Under the pieces are notes generated by a model. It was not told the origin of the DNA, ran no database searches, and worked only from the letters and a program-made list of their open reading frames with translations. A stretch of 48,748 nt of DNA from CAZSDW01 sp964605705. Lineage in GTDB: Bacteria; Fidelibacterota; UBA2242. Below are positions 21,632-30,220 of the stretch, piece by piece. The position numbers were made by a program, and so were the translations under genes. Every line of letters starts with the position of its first letter. Position 1 is the stretch's first letter. Location: assembly GCA_964605705.1 (NCBI GenBank), contig CAZSDW010000026.1, positions 1-48,748 of the forward strand, given 5' to 3'.

Positions 21632-23728
21632 TTATTTACCTTCAGTTGGCGAAGCAGCTGTAGATTCCTTATTTTTCACTTTTACCGATTTTATATTGGA
21701 GCTTGTTGCTTTTTTAGCAGGTTTAACTGTTTTGGTTTTAGTTGCCGACTTTTTATTATTTTTATTTCTAAGTTTTTTCCCTTCTAAAAGTCGCTTGATA
21801 TCTTCACCGTCAATAACTTCATGTTCCAGGAGTGACTCAGCCAGCAGTTTCAGGGATTGAAGGTTTTCTTTTAAAATTTTAGAGGCACGTTCTTCAGCTG
21901 CTTCGATAATTTGACGAACCTCCTCATCAATGACTTTTGCGGTATCATCACTGAAGTCGCGGTGCTGGGTAATTTCGCGTCCGAGAAAGATTTCTTCTTT
22001 CTTTTTACCGAATGTCAGCGGACCAAGGCGTTCACTCATACCCCATTCACAGACCATCTTCCGGGCTAATTCAGTCGCGCGTTCGATATCATTACCAGCA
22101 CCGGTTGTCAACTCATTGAAGATAATTTTTTCAGCCGCACGTCCGCCCAGTAAAATACTCAGCTGGCTGCTGATATAAGTTTTGGAATAATTGTGACGCT
22201 CATCCATCGGCAGCTGGTGAGTTATTCCCAATGCTCTTCCGCGAGGGACAATAGTCACCTTGTGAATTGGATCCGCTTCGGGAGTGTTCATTGCTACTAA
22301 AACATGCCCGGATTCGTGATAAGATGTCAGTTCGCGTTCTTTTTCGGAAATCTGGAGGCTTTTTCGTTCGACGCCCATCATGACCTTATCTTTGGCTTCT
22401 TCGAAATCGTCATTCTCAACGGCTTTCTTATTTTTCCGGGCTGCCAGAAGCGCTGCTTCATTGACCAGGTTTGCGATGTCAGCACCGACCAATCCCGGGG
22501 TTCCTTTTGCGATTATATTTAAATCAATGTCCTTCGCTAAAGGGATTTTTTTTGTATGGACCCTGAGAATGCCTTCGCGACCTTTGACATCCGGAACATC
22601 CACGACAATCTGACGATCAAATCGACCGGGACGCAGCAGAGCGGAATCCAGCACGTCGGGTCTGTTCGTGGCGGCGATAATGATGACATTGGTGTTTTCA
22701 TCAAATCCGTCCATTTCGACAAGCAGTTGGTTCAATGTCTGTTCGCGCTCGTCATGTCCACCGCCGAGCCCGGCGCCACGATGGCGTCCGACCGCATCAA
22801 TTTCATCAATAAAAATAATACAGGGAGAGTTCTTTTTACCCTGTTCAAAAAGATCACGAACCCGGGAAGCTCCCACTCCCACGAACATTTCTACAAAATC
22901 GGCGCCACTGATACTGAAGAAAGGAACACCGGCTTCACCGGCGACGGCTTTTGCCAGGAGAGTTTTGCCGGTTCCGGGAGGACCCAGGAGGAGTGCACCT
23001 TTCGGGATTTTACCGCCCAATCGGGAAAATTTAGCGGGCAATTTCAGAAACTCGATAATTTCCTGCAGTTCCTCTTTGGCTTCGAGGCAACCGGCAACAT
23101 CGGCAAAACTGGCTTTTGGTCGATCGGAAGTCCAGAGACGTGCCTTGCTTTTTCCAAAACCGAAGATGCCCTTGTTATTCTGTCCCTGCATCCGGCGCAT
23201 GAAAAACAACCAGATTCCAATAAACAGCAACCAGGGTAAAATCTGAAACAGATATGCCGTCCATTCCACGGTCTTTTCTTTAAAATTGTAATCGAGGTTG
23301 TACTCATCCCAGGTTTCAAGTGTATTATCATTCACGAAGGGCAGGATGATGAAGAATTTTTTGACTTCGCGGGGACGACCGGCTACCATGACAGTCGTTT
23401 TTTCTTTCAAAGTCCCATGAAATTCATCAATAATCACAGTGGCAGATTTGATCTGATTATTTTTAAGCAGTTCTTCATATTGTTTATAAGTGATTTCAAC
23501 CTCTTCTTTGCTGCCAGTCCCGAGAATTTGAATCAGAAAAATTGAACTGATGATGATAATTATCCACATCAAAGATGTTTTGGATGCTTTTTTCCATTTG
23601 AACTCGTTATTATCAGTAATATTTTTCTTTTTTTCAGAAGGGACCTTGTTTTTCGGAGGACTGGGTTTTTTATCGGATTTGCCGTTCTTTTGTTCACTAA
23701 ACTGGGCAGGTGTATTGATATTTTTCAT
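21632..23728 (-). CDS. ftsH: ATP-dependent zinc metalloprotease FtsH
   Basis: A membrane-bound AAA+ protease degrading damaged membrane proteins and short-lived regulators. 698 residues. A Lys/Pro-rich cytoplasmic start (about 45 residues) is followed by the first transmembrane helix, a periplasmic domain, and a second helix near residue 165. The AAA module has Walker A GPPGTGKT near residue 248, IIFIDEIDAVG and the second region of homology ATNRPDVLD. The M41 protease domain has the zinc motif HESGH near residue 470. The final 50 residues form a Lys/Ser/Thr-rich tail (KTKTVKPAKKATSS) not usual in the family. Its start overlaps the hpt stop by one base. Confidence 0.97.
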   Translation of the reverse strand: MKNINTPAQFSEQKNGKSDKKPSPPKNKVPSEKKKNITDNNEFKWKKASKTSLMWIIIIISSIFLIQILGTGSKEEVEITYKQYEELLKNNQIKSATVIIDEFHGTLKEKTTVMVAGRPREVKKFFIILPFVNDNTLETWDEYNLDYNFKEKTVEWTAYLFQILPWLLFIGIWLFFMRRMQGQNNKGIFGFGKSKARLWTSDRPKASFADVAGCLEAKEELQEIIEFLKLPAKFSRLGGKIPKGALLLGPPGTGKTLLAKAVAGEAGVPFFSISGADFVEMFVGVGASRVRDLFEQGKKNSPCIIFIDEIDAVGRHRGAGLGGGHDEREQTLNQLLVEMDGFDENTNVIIIAATNRPDVLDSALLRPGRFDRQIVVDVPDVKGREGILRVHTKKIPLAKDIDLNIIAKGTPGLVGADIANLVNEAALLAARKNKKAVENDDFEEAKDKVMMGVERKSLQISEKERELTSYHESGHVLVAMNTPEADPIHKVTIVPRGRALGITHQLPMDERHNYSKTYISSQLSILLGGRAAEKIIFNELTTGAGNDIERATELARKMVCEWGMSERLGPLTFGKKKEEIFLGREITQHRDFSDDTAKVIDEEVRQIIEAAEERASKILKENLQSLKLLAESLLEHEVIDGEDIKRLLEGKKLRNKNNKKSATKTKTVKPAKKATSSNIKSVKVKNKESTAASPTEGK

Positions 23729-24300
23729 TAATTGCCTTTTTGATTTAGAGTGTAGATTGATTTGAGATTGCGCATTTTCTGAGCCAAGTCCAAACCATAG
23801 CCGACGACGAATTTATCCGGAATTACGAAACCAACATAATCAATTTTAAAATCCAGTTGAGTAGAATCCTTCATCAGCAGGGTTGCGAACCGGACGGATT
23901 TTGCCTGGCTGTCCTGAAGCCGCCGTCTGAGAAAATCTATGGATAGCCCGGAATCGATTATATCTTCGATGACAATCACATCTCGTCCGGATATATCACA
24001 GCTTATATCCTTCAGTAAGCGAACAGTTCCACTGGTTTTGGTTTCGTTTGCGTAGCTGGAAATTTTAATAAAATCCACCTCTGCATTCAGGTTCAGTTCC
24101 CTGAATAAATCAGCGAAAAATATAAAACTGCCGTTCAGAATACCAATCAGAATGGGCGCATTATTATCGCGAAAATCATTTGATATTTGAGTGCCCATTG
24201 CTTTAATTCGCTCATGGATTTGTTTTTCAGAAAGCAATTCATCAAGGATTAATCCGCTGAACTTTCCATAACTATTGTCGAGAGTGATTGATTTTGTCAT
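23728..24300 (-). CDS. hpt: Hypoxanthine phosphoribosyltransferase
   Basis: A purine salvage enzyme converting hypoxanthine (and often guanine) plus PRPP to IMP or GMP. 190 residues, the usual length. It has GILNGSFIF at 53-61 and the PRPP-binding loop VIVIEDIIDSGLS at 108-120, followed by FATLLMK and the purine-contacting segment DYVGFVIPDKFVVGYGLD. The start overlaps the tilS stop (ATGA type). The tilS-hpt-ftsH order is common across bacteria, which supports all three calls. Confidence 0.96.
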   Translation of the reverse strand: MTKSITLDNSYGKFSGLILDELLSEKQIHERIKAMGTQISNDFRDNNAPILIGILNGSFIFFADLFRELNLNAEVDFIKISSYANETKTSGTVRLLKDISCDISGRDVIVIEDIIDSGLSIDFLRRRLQDSQAKSVRFATLLMKDSTQLDFKIDYVGFVIPDKFVVGYGLDLAQKMRNLKSIYTLNQKGN

Positions 24301-25685
24301 ATATTATTTTCCTTGTAGATTAATTTAAGCATTTTTTGGGTCGCGGAATCGACCTTAAAATTATCGGATAATTTATAACCACACACCCAAACGATCGATT
24401 GGTCACTGACGAGAATCGGAACCCGATTCTTTTTCAGCAAGGGAACTTTCTGGTCGATAAATATATCACTGATTTTTTTGGTAAATGTCGATCCCAGCGG
24501 AGTAATTTTATCGGATTCCTGCCAGGGGCGAAGTCTTAGACTGTTACCCAATTTATCGAGATCAACGTACTCGATATTTCGGTTTTCCTTATCCGGAGGA
24601 TTTGTAATCGAATCCTGAACTTCTGTCTGAAAATCGAAGAAAGCAGTCGTATATCTTTTTCCGGGAATAATTGCGATTGCATCCCAGGAATGTCCGATCC
24701 GGTTGGTAAATATCAATGTGTTTCTATCAATAAATAGACCAAAATTGTCGGTTAATGGCAATTGGCTTCCGGTTTGACTGGTTTCGACGAGTTTTAAAAT
24801 ATTTTCCATCATAATGAAATCGAGAGATGCAAACTGGGGATTTAATTGGTTAATACATTCTCGAATTACTTCAAATTTTACGCTTGTAAAATACCTTTTT
24901 AGACGAGAAATATCAAGTGCAATTTCCGTCGTTGTCTGGTAAATCAGGCAGCGTTTATAAGCTTTCATTCCTGCATCAGTCAGAAATCGGCTGGCGTCGC
25001 TGGCAATGGATGACAGTTGAAAAATTGATTTTTCAAGGGCTGGATTAATTTTGGATTTTATTGCCGGAATAAGTGTCTGGCGGATATAATTGCGAGGAAT
25101 TGATGTATCCTGATTCGTGTAATCTTCATGATAGGGAACTGAATGTTCTTTTGCATACTGATAGATTTCTGCTTTCGATGCAAAGAGCAGGGGACGGATG
25201 ATGTTTTCTCGCTTGATCTGAATTCCCTGTAATCCATTTAATCCGGTGCCTTTCAAAATCCGGAAAAGGACAGTTTCCAGCTGGTCGTCAGCTGTGTGGG
25301 CGGTAGCGATTAGTGCTTTTGGATAATCTTTGGCAATTTCACTAAACAACGTATAGCGAACCTCACGTCCAGCCATTTCGAGCGATAATTTACGATTGTT
25401 GGCATATTCTCGAATGTTGACCTTTTTTGAAATAAATGGGCAGTTCTTTTTTGCACAAAACTGTCTCACGGTGGCTTCATCTTCATCCGCGGCTGATCCG
25501 CGCAATTGATGATTGAGGTGAACGGTGATTATTTGTACTTTGCTGTTTTTAACATGTTCAAAAAGTAAATCCAGTAAAACCATTGAATCGACGCCACCCG
25601 AGATTGCCGCAATAATCGTTGAAGCATTTTTCAATAACTTGTGTTGAGCGATAAATTCCGAGAATCGATCGTAAAATTGCGACAT
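24297..25685 (-). CDS. tilS: tRNA(Ile)-lysidine synthase
   Basis: Converts C34 of the CAU-anticodon tRNA-Ile to lysidine using lysine and ATP, so that the tRNA reads AUA. 462 residues. The N-terminal PP-loop ATPase has SGGVDS at 29-34, followed by VHLNHQLRG, then TAHTADDQLET, all family signatures. The C-terminal tRNA-recognition domain is present (SLRLRPWQESDKITPLG, KISDIFIDQKVP). It is followed by hpt with overlap, and preceded by the MBL-fold gene with a 1-base gap. Confidence 0.96.
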   Translation of the reverse strand: MSQFYDRFSEFIAQHKLLKNASTIIAAISGGVDSMVLLDLLFEHVKNSKVQIITVHLNHQLRGSAADEDEATVRQFCAKKNCPFISKKVNIREYANNRKLSLEMAGREVRYTLFSEIAKDYPKALIATAHTADDQLETVLFRILKGTGLNGLQGIQIKRENIIRPLLFASKAEIYQYAKEHSVPYHEDYTNQDTSIPRNYIRQTLIPAIKSKINPALEKSIFQLSSIASDASRFLTDAGMKAYKRCLIYQTTTEIALDISRLKRYFTSVKFEVIRECINQLNPQFASLDFIMMENILKLVETSQTGSQLPLTDNFGLFIDRNTLIFTNRIGHSWDAIAIIPGKRYTTAFFDFQTEVQDSITNPPDKENRNIEYVDLDKLGNSLRLRPWQESDKITPLGSTFTKKISDIFIDQKVPLLKKNRVPILVSDQSIVWVCGYKLSDNFKVDSATQKMLKLIYKENNI

Positions 25686-25686
25686 T

Positions 25687-26313
25687 CTATCTCAAATCTT
25701 TCAGGAATGAATTGTTGGCTAATTCATCCTTAATTGTCGTTACTTCACCGTGTCCCGGATAAACGGTGATATCATCGGGTAACTGGCTAAGCCGTTTCAG
25801 GCTTGAATTCATCGCTGCTGGCGATCCGCCCAGCAGATCGGTTCGACCAATTGATCCCTGAAAAAGAGTATCACCGGCAAACAGGTGCTTTCCGGTCAAA
25901 AAGCAAACGCTGCCCGGGGTATGACCGGGAGTATGTAAAACCTGAATATGACTACCATTGATTTCAAGTACCTGTCCATCGTGAAAATAGGTCGTTACCT
26001 TAGGTAATTCCAGGCTCATCAAGCCAAGAAACTGAGCAATCATTTTTGCTGAATTGTAAGTATCCATTTCATCTTCATGAATCGCAAAGGGCAGATCGTA
26101 GCGTTTTTGAAGTTCCGCTGCAGCACCCAGATGATCGGGATGGGCATGAGTATTTAATATAAAAATCGGGGAAAGTTGCAGCTTTTCCAACTTTCTGATA
26201 ATATTGGAAATGTTGTCTCCCGGATCGATAATAATTGCGTGATTGCTCTCTTCATTTCCCAAAATCCAGATGTTTTCAGCAAATGAATTGGTTACTATGG
26301 AATCGATGATCAT
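25687..26313 (-). CDS. MBL-fold metallohydrolase (glyoxalase II-like)
   Basis: 208 residues of the metallo-beta-lactamase fold. The zinc motif THAHPDHLG is at 55-63, then HTPGHTPGSVCF, AGDTLFQGSIGR and YPGHGE. This set matches small YcbL/glyoxalase II-like hydrolases acting on thioesters, but substrates in this group vary widely, so no specific reaction is claimed. It is the first gene of the tightly packed tilS-hpt-ftsH set and is separated from the B12 genes upstream by 164 bases in which no terminator was seen. Confidence 0.85.
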   Translation of the reverse strand: MIIDSIVTNSFAENIWILGNEESNHAIIIDPGDNISNIIRKLEKLQLSPIFILNTHAHPDHLGAAAELQKRYDLPFAIHEDEMDTYNSAKMIAQFLGLMSLELPKVTTYFHDGQVLEINGSHIQVLHTPGHTPGSVCFLTGKHLFAGDTLFQGSIGRTDLLGGSPAAMNSSLKRLSQLPDDITVYPGHGEVTTIKDELANNSFLKDLR

Positions 26314-26477
26314 AAATTTTCCGGTTTATTAAATCCTAAAAAACACTACGAATAAAAAGCCTCGTAAGTTAATAACAATTTGGGTTTTATAAAATCGAAT
26401 GTTCGGGATGGATCACATAGATTATATCGATGCTTATGATTCAGTCAGTTTTACCGCTACAATCCAAAATTTAGATC

Positions 26478-27791
26478 TTATTTCAGGTACAGCATCTTAA
26501 TAATCGATTGCTGTCTATCATTACTGATAACTCCATAATAAATCCCATTTGCCACGGGAATACCGCAGCTATTCGCGCCATTCCATGAAATTGTATAATT
26601 GCCCGAATTCTGTTTCGCGTTCACTAAATCTATAATATTTTGTCCAAGCGCATTGTATATTGAAAAAGTGACGTGTCCGGAATTTTGCAGTGAATAAGAG
26701 ATAACCGTTGTGGCATTGAATGGGTTTGGATAGTTCTGATTTAGCAGGAAATCTTGTGGATGCTTGGATCGGCTTTTTGCAATATCGCTTGTGCCATTAT
26801 TTTTAGAAAAGGCGAACGCACCCGGAATTGCCCCAACCTGAAAATTGCTGATTTCAGCGCCGGTCGTATCAATGATAACAACATTATCGGGTGCGGTATA
26901 ATCACTGAGTCCCAGGTAAATGTAATTATCTATTGAAGCCATTGAGTAAATTGAACCGTAATTGCCAATTTGTTTAGTCGTATCCATCGTCAGAGAATCT
27001 GTCAGCGCACAGATTCCGTTATTGTAAATCCGATAGACTTTGCTATTGAGCAGAGTTATATCCCTTCCGAATTGAAAAGTGACGCCGAAATCCTTGGTTG
27101 TAACGGTTCCGAAATTCAGGTCGATGCAGGAATTTCCGGCATAGGTATTCCAGGCATCGTCATAGTAGGTACTGGATACGTAAATTTCATCATCGATACC
27201 CAGCAGTTCTTCCGGACCTTTGACCACCAAAAAGGTATCGACAATCATTGGTTTTTCATCGGAGATGTCAATTTCAAAAACCTGGTTGGAGGAAGTCCAG
27301 TCGGGATTCATGGTAATGGCTGTGTACAATTTGTCATGGTAATACAGTAAATCTTCCGGAAGACAATTCAAAGCAATGGTGTCAATAATTGAATAATTCT
27401 GAATATCGATTCGCAGAATTCCGCTGAGATACCAACAAGAGACATAAGCGATGTCATCAATGATTTCGATATCCCGTGGACCGGCGCCAGGAAGGTCGAT
27501 TGAAGTTATATAATTGAATCCATCGGAGATATCGGCGATTTCAATGGTACTGGAATTATTCATGACAATATAGATTTTATTGTCAATTACTTTCAGGGAT
27601 TGACCGACATCTCCGAGAGGATTATCCGCTATATTCCAGTGAACCGGACCGACGGCGGCTGCCATATCCGGACCAATTGTCCACAATGATGCATTCAGAC
27701 TACCATAATTACCTTCGCACAGAATGTAGGCTGATTGCTGAGCATAAGAAAACGTACTTAAAAACGTGATTAGGAAGAAAAATCGTTTCAT
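26478..27791 (-). CDS. BtuG-like surface beta-propeller with T9SS sorting domain
   Basis: 437 residues. A signal peptide (KRFFFLITFLSTFSYA) is followed by a YncE/DUF5074-type propeller. Its first segment reads LCEGNYGSLNASLW, then NPLGDVGQSLKVIDNKIYIV and NNSSTIEIADI. These strings are typical of BtuG, the surface protein of Bacteroides that captures cobalamin and passes it to BtuB. The last 90 residues are a type IX sorting domain (NQNYPNPFNATTVISYSL to IKMLYLK). Bacteroides BtuG is instead a lipoprotein, and no lipobox Cys is seen here. The gene overlaps the btuB stop in TAATG, so the two are coupled and share the cobalamin riboswitch. The B12 role is inference from family and context. Confidence 0.8.
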   Translation of the reverse strand: MKRFFFLITFLSTFSYAQQSAYILCEGNYGSLNASLWTIGPDMAAAVGPVHWNIADNPLGDVGQSLKVIDNKIYIVMNNSSTIEIADISDGFNYITSIDLPGAGPRDIEIIDDIAYVSCWYLSGILRIDIQNYSIIDTIALNCLPEDLLYYHDKLYTAITMNPDWTSSNQVFEIDISDEKPMIVDTFLVVKGPEELLGIDDEIYVSSTYYDDAWNTYAGNSCIDLNFGTVTTKDFGVTFQFGRDITLLNSKVYRIYNNGICALTDSLTMDTTKQIGNYGSIYSMASIDNYIYLGLSDYTAPDNVVIIDTTGAEISNFQVGAIPGAFAFSKNNGTSDIAKSRSKHPQDFLLNQNYPNPFNATTVISYSLQNSGHVTFSIYNALGQNIIDLVNAKQNSGNYTISWNGANSCGIPVANGIYYGVISNDRQQSIIKMLYLK

Positions 27792-29911
27792 TACTCGTCT
27801 TTCTTAGTGTTAAAGGTTTTATATTCATAGGTGATGGTCAATCGAAACGACCGGTTCGGTTCTGGATAACCGAGCAGAGTTTCGTAGTATTCATTCGATA
27901 AATTATTCACAGCTGTCGTAAAAATAATATCCCCGATTTTCCTTTTTAAAGTATAGGATATGCTGCCGGATAGGATTGTATAAGGAGCGAGCGTCTGGTC
28001 ATCAGGCCAGCTGTACATGGCAATCCGCTGGCTGACGTGATTCAGTTGCAGGTGAAGCAGGAAATTTTCAGGTCTCCAGGAAAATGCTGCAGCGGCTGAA
28101 TGCCGGGGTGCATATCGCAATGGTTTTTTATAGTAATCGCTAGTCGTAAGATCCTCTGATATATTGTAATTATAATGGGTATTTACAGAAATTGGCAGCA
28201 ATGGACTTTGCCAGTTCAATACCATTTTAAATCCTTTCCGGATGGTTTTCTGAATATTTACAGGCTGCCAGTATGACTGCAACGGCGTCCACAAAATCAG
28301 GTCGTCACTTGCTTTGTAATAGAGGAGGGAATTGAAGCTGATATTTTGAAGAGTGTTAAGCATAAAACCCATCGAGTATTTGGTGGTATGTTCCGGCTTC
28401 AAATCTTGATTCCCACCCGGTTCCCAGTAAAGGTCGTTAAATGTCGGAAAGTGATAAAATCTTCCGGCACTGAGATGAAAACCGGATGTATTCGATAATG
28501 AGTTGAAAATCAATTGTAAATCATAGTCAGTTTTCGAATATTTTCCGGGATAATGGTGATAGGCAATGAATGGTTGGAATGACAAGCGCGGCATTATTTT
28601 ATAATTTATCCGTATCATTGCTCTGGAATTCAGTTGATTATGCTCATGGGTGACAGAACTGGTGATGAAGTCGTATTTCGATTCCAGATAGAGAAGCATT
28701 TCCAGACGTTTTGAAATTAGATAATCCTGTTTCATTAATAACTGATAAGTTGAAAGTGTATGGGCAGTATTTTGGGCAATTTGAGGATTTTGGTAATGAT
28801 CAGTTGTTCTCTTCACTAAGAATTGAATATATCCGAATCCCAATCGGCTGGTTCTGCCAAGTTTTGATCCGAACATCGTGATACTGTCACTGCGGCGGGC
28901 ATCCGGTGTCGGCGACCAAACCAGTCCGGCAACTCCACGATCCTGTTCGGTGTGCATCATGATGAAATTGATAAACGAGCGGAGCGAAATACTGGTTGAG
29001 ATTGTCGAGGCAAAAAACTTTTGACTGAAATCGTTATTCAGGCGTTTTGATTCCTGATCATTGACCGAGTTCAGAACGCGATAGTTGCCGGTGTCATTCC
29101 GATTACCAAAAGTGATAAAACTTCTGACACGACTGAACTGTTTTTTCAAATTTATTGTCATGGATTGATGTCCGAAAGAACCTGCACTGAATAGAAATCC
29201 CGATTTTGACCAGTCAGGCTGGATTTCAATACTGCCTTCGGAATTACTGAATTCAGGATTTTTGTCATTTAATGATGATGAATAACTGATACTGTTCAAT
29301 AGCGATGGCGGCAGCTGCGACACATCCAGTTGACCATTCTGCGCGCTGCTAAGATCAAAGCCGGCAAAGGAAATGCTGGTGTGGGAAGATGGCGCCCCGT
29401 CAATACTGATTGTGCTGATCCCGGCGGGACCGCCATAGGATTTTATATAGGTTCCGGGGATGGATGACAGAATCTGATTTGATTCGACAAAACCCCTGTC
29501 ATGGGCAACCGATAACTCGGTCATATTTACTGAATTCTGTCGGGATGTTCGAGCGTTTATTTTGACCTGACCGATAACAATTGGAGAAAAGGGAATGATA
29601 ATGTCCAGATAATCCGCTTCCGGAGGTATCACAAACGACGTCACCTTAAAACCGATTCGGTGAATTTCCAGAGTATCACCCGGAACAAATGACTCAGGGA
29701 ATACTATTTCACCACTGACATCGCCAATCAGCCAACTGCCATCATTAAGATTGTGAACAGTCACATAGGGGACTGGTTGATGGTTTACATCGGAGATTAA
29801 TCCAATAACAGGAGCAGATGCGCCAGCGATTGAATAAAAAACTGGTAGCAGCAGAATTGTCTTTAAAAATATAAAGGGAAATTTTGAAGGGGACGATCGA
29901 GTGAATTTCAC
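27791..29911 (-). CDS. btuB: TonB-dependent receptor, BtuB-like (cobalamin uptake)
   Basis: 706 residues. An N-terminal signal (FIFLKTILLLPVFYSIAGASA) is followed by a carboxypeptidase-regulatory-like beta domain (residues about 35-110: ISDVNHQPVPYVTVHNL), common in FCB receptors. A plug domain follows (ILSSIPGTYIKSYGGPAGIS, then ISIDGAPS), and then a 22-stranded-type barrel ending in NLSNEYYETLLGYPEPNRSF. The substrate is inferred from the cobalamin riboswitch directly upstream and the BtuG-like gene downstream. The start is GTG at 29911, with AAGGA eight bases before it. No btuFCD genes are in the window. Confidence 0.88.
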   Translation of the reverse strand: MKFTRSSPSKFPFIFLKTILLLPVFYSIAGASAPVIGLISDVNHQPVPYVTVHNLNDGSWLIGDVSGEIVFPESFVPGDTLEIHRIGFKVTSFVIPPEADYLDIIIPFSPIVIGQVKINARTSRQNSVNMTELSVAHDRGFVESNQILSSIPGTYIKSYGGPAGISTISIDGAPSSHTSISFAGFDLSSAQNGQLDVSQLPPSLLNSISYSSSLNDKNPEFSNSEGSIEIQPDWSKSGFLFSAGSFGHQSMTINLKKQFSRVRSFITFGNRNDTGNYRVLNSVNDQESKRLNNDFSQKFFASTISTSISLRSFINFIMMHTEQDRGVAGLVWSPTPDARRSDSITMFGSKLGRTSRLGFGYIQFLVKRTTDHYQNPQIAQNTAHTLSTYQLLMKQDYLISKRLEMLLYLESKYDFITSSVTHEHNQLNSRAMIRINYKIMPRLSFQPFIAYHHYPGKYSKTDYDLQLIFNSLSNTSGFHLSAGRFYHFPTFNDLYWEPGGNQDLKPEHTTKYSMGFMLNTLQNISFNSLLYYKASDDLILWTPLQSYWQPVNIQKTIRKGFKMVLNWQSPLLPISVNTHYNYNISEDLTTSDYYKKPLRYAPRHSAAAAFSWRPENFLLHLQLNHVSQRIAMYSWPDDQTLAPYTILSGSISYTLKRKIGDIIFTTAVNNLSNEYYETLLGYPEPNRSFRLTITYEYKTFNTKKDE

Positions 29912-29947
29912 GGATCTAATCCTTTTTTGCCCGCGCAGCAGATTAGA
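29909..29947 (-). promoter_or_regulatory. Putative ribosome-site sequestering hairpin of the btuB leader
   Basis: On the minus strand TCTAATC (29941-29947) is perfectly complementary to GATTAGA (29915-29921), which directly overlaps the AAGGA ribosome site and ends 3 bases before the GTG start. It follows the conserved 3' end of the cobalamin aptamer. No T-run follows, so control by masking translation initiation is more likely than transcription termination. The pairing is seen; the switching is inferred. Confidence 0.55.
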
Positions 29948-30092
29948 ATGGATTACACAGGTATCCTGACTCCCGGATCAACCGCAAAACTACACCTTCC
30001 AGTTCATTTAAACCGTGGTTGTCGTAGTTGCGTTCCCGGTTACAGTAGCGGGGCTGTGCCCGATTTTCACGAGCTTCCCTGCAGATATCCAT
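29945..30092 (-). ncRNA. Cobalamin riboswitch
   Basis: On the minus strand the B12-box core CAGCCCCGCTACTGTAA (complement of 30040-30056) is preceded by GGGAAGCTCGTGAAAATC. The conserved 3' element AGTCAGGATACCTG lies near 29960-29973. These are the defining conserved blocks of the cobalamin aptamer, in the right order and spacing. It lies directly upstream of btuB and should repress btuB-btuG when adenosyl- or methylcobalamin is abundant. The outer stem limits are approximate. Confidence 0.95.
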
Positions 30093-30220
30093 ATTATAAA
30101 TAACGATGGAATTTAGGGATAATCTTTTTGGCTTCCAACAATTTATCGGAGTATTTTGTGATCCTCATTGAATTATATAAATTACAGCACTTTGGCATTA
30201 TGAAAAGTAAGTGAGGCATC

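Noticed and set aside
22556..23246. Long plus-strand frames (227 and 192 residues) inside ftsH
   Set aside because: They are antisense shadows of a conserved gene and have no protein features.
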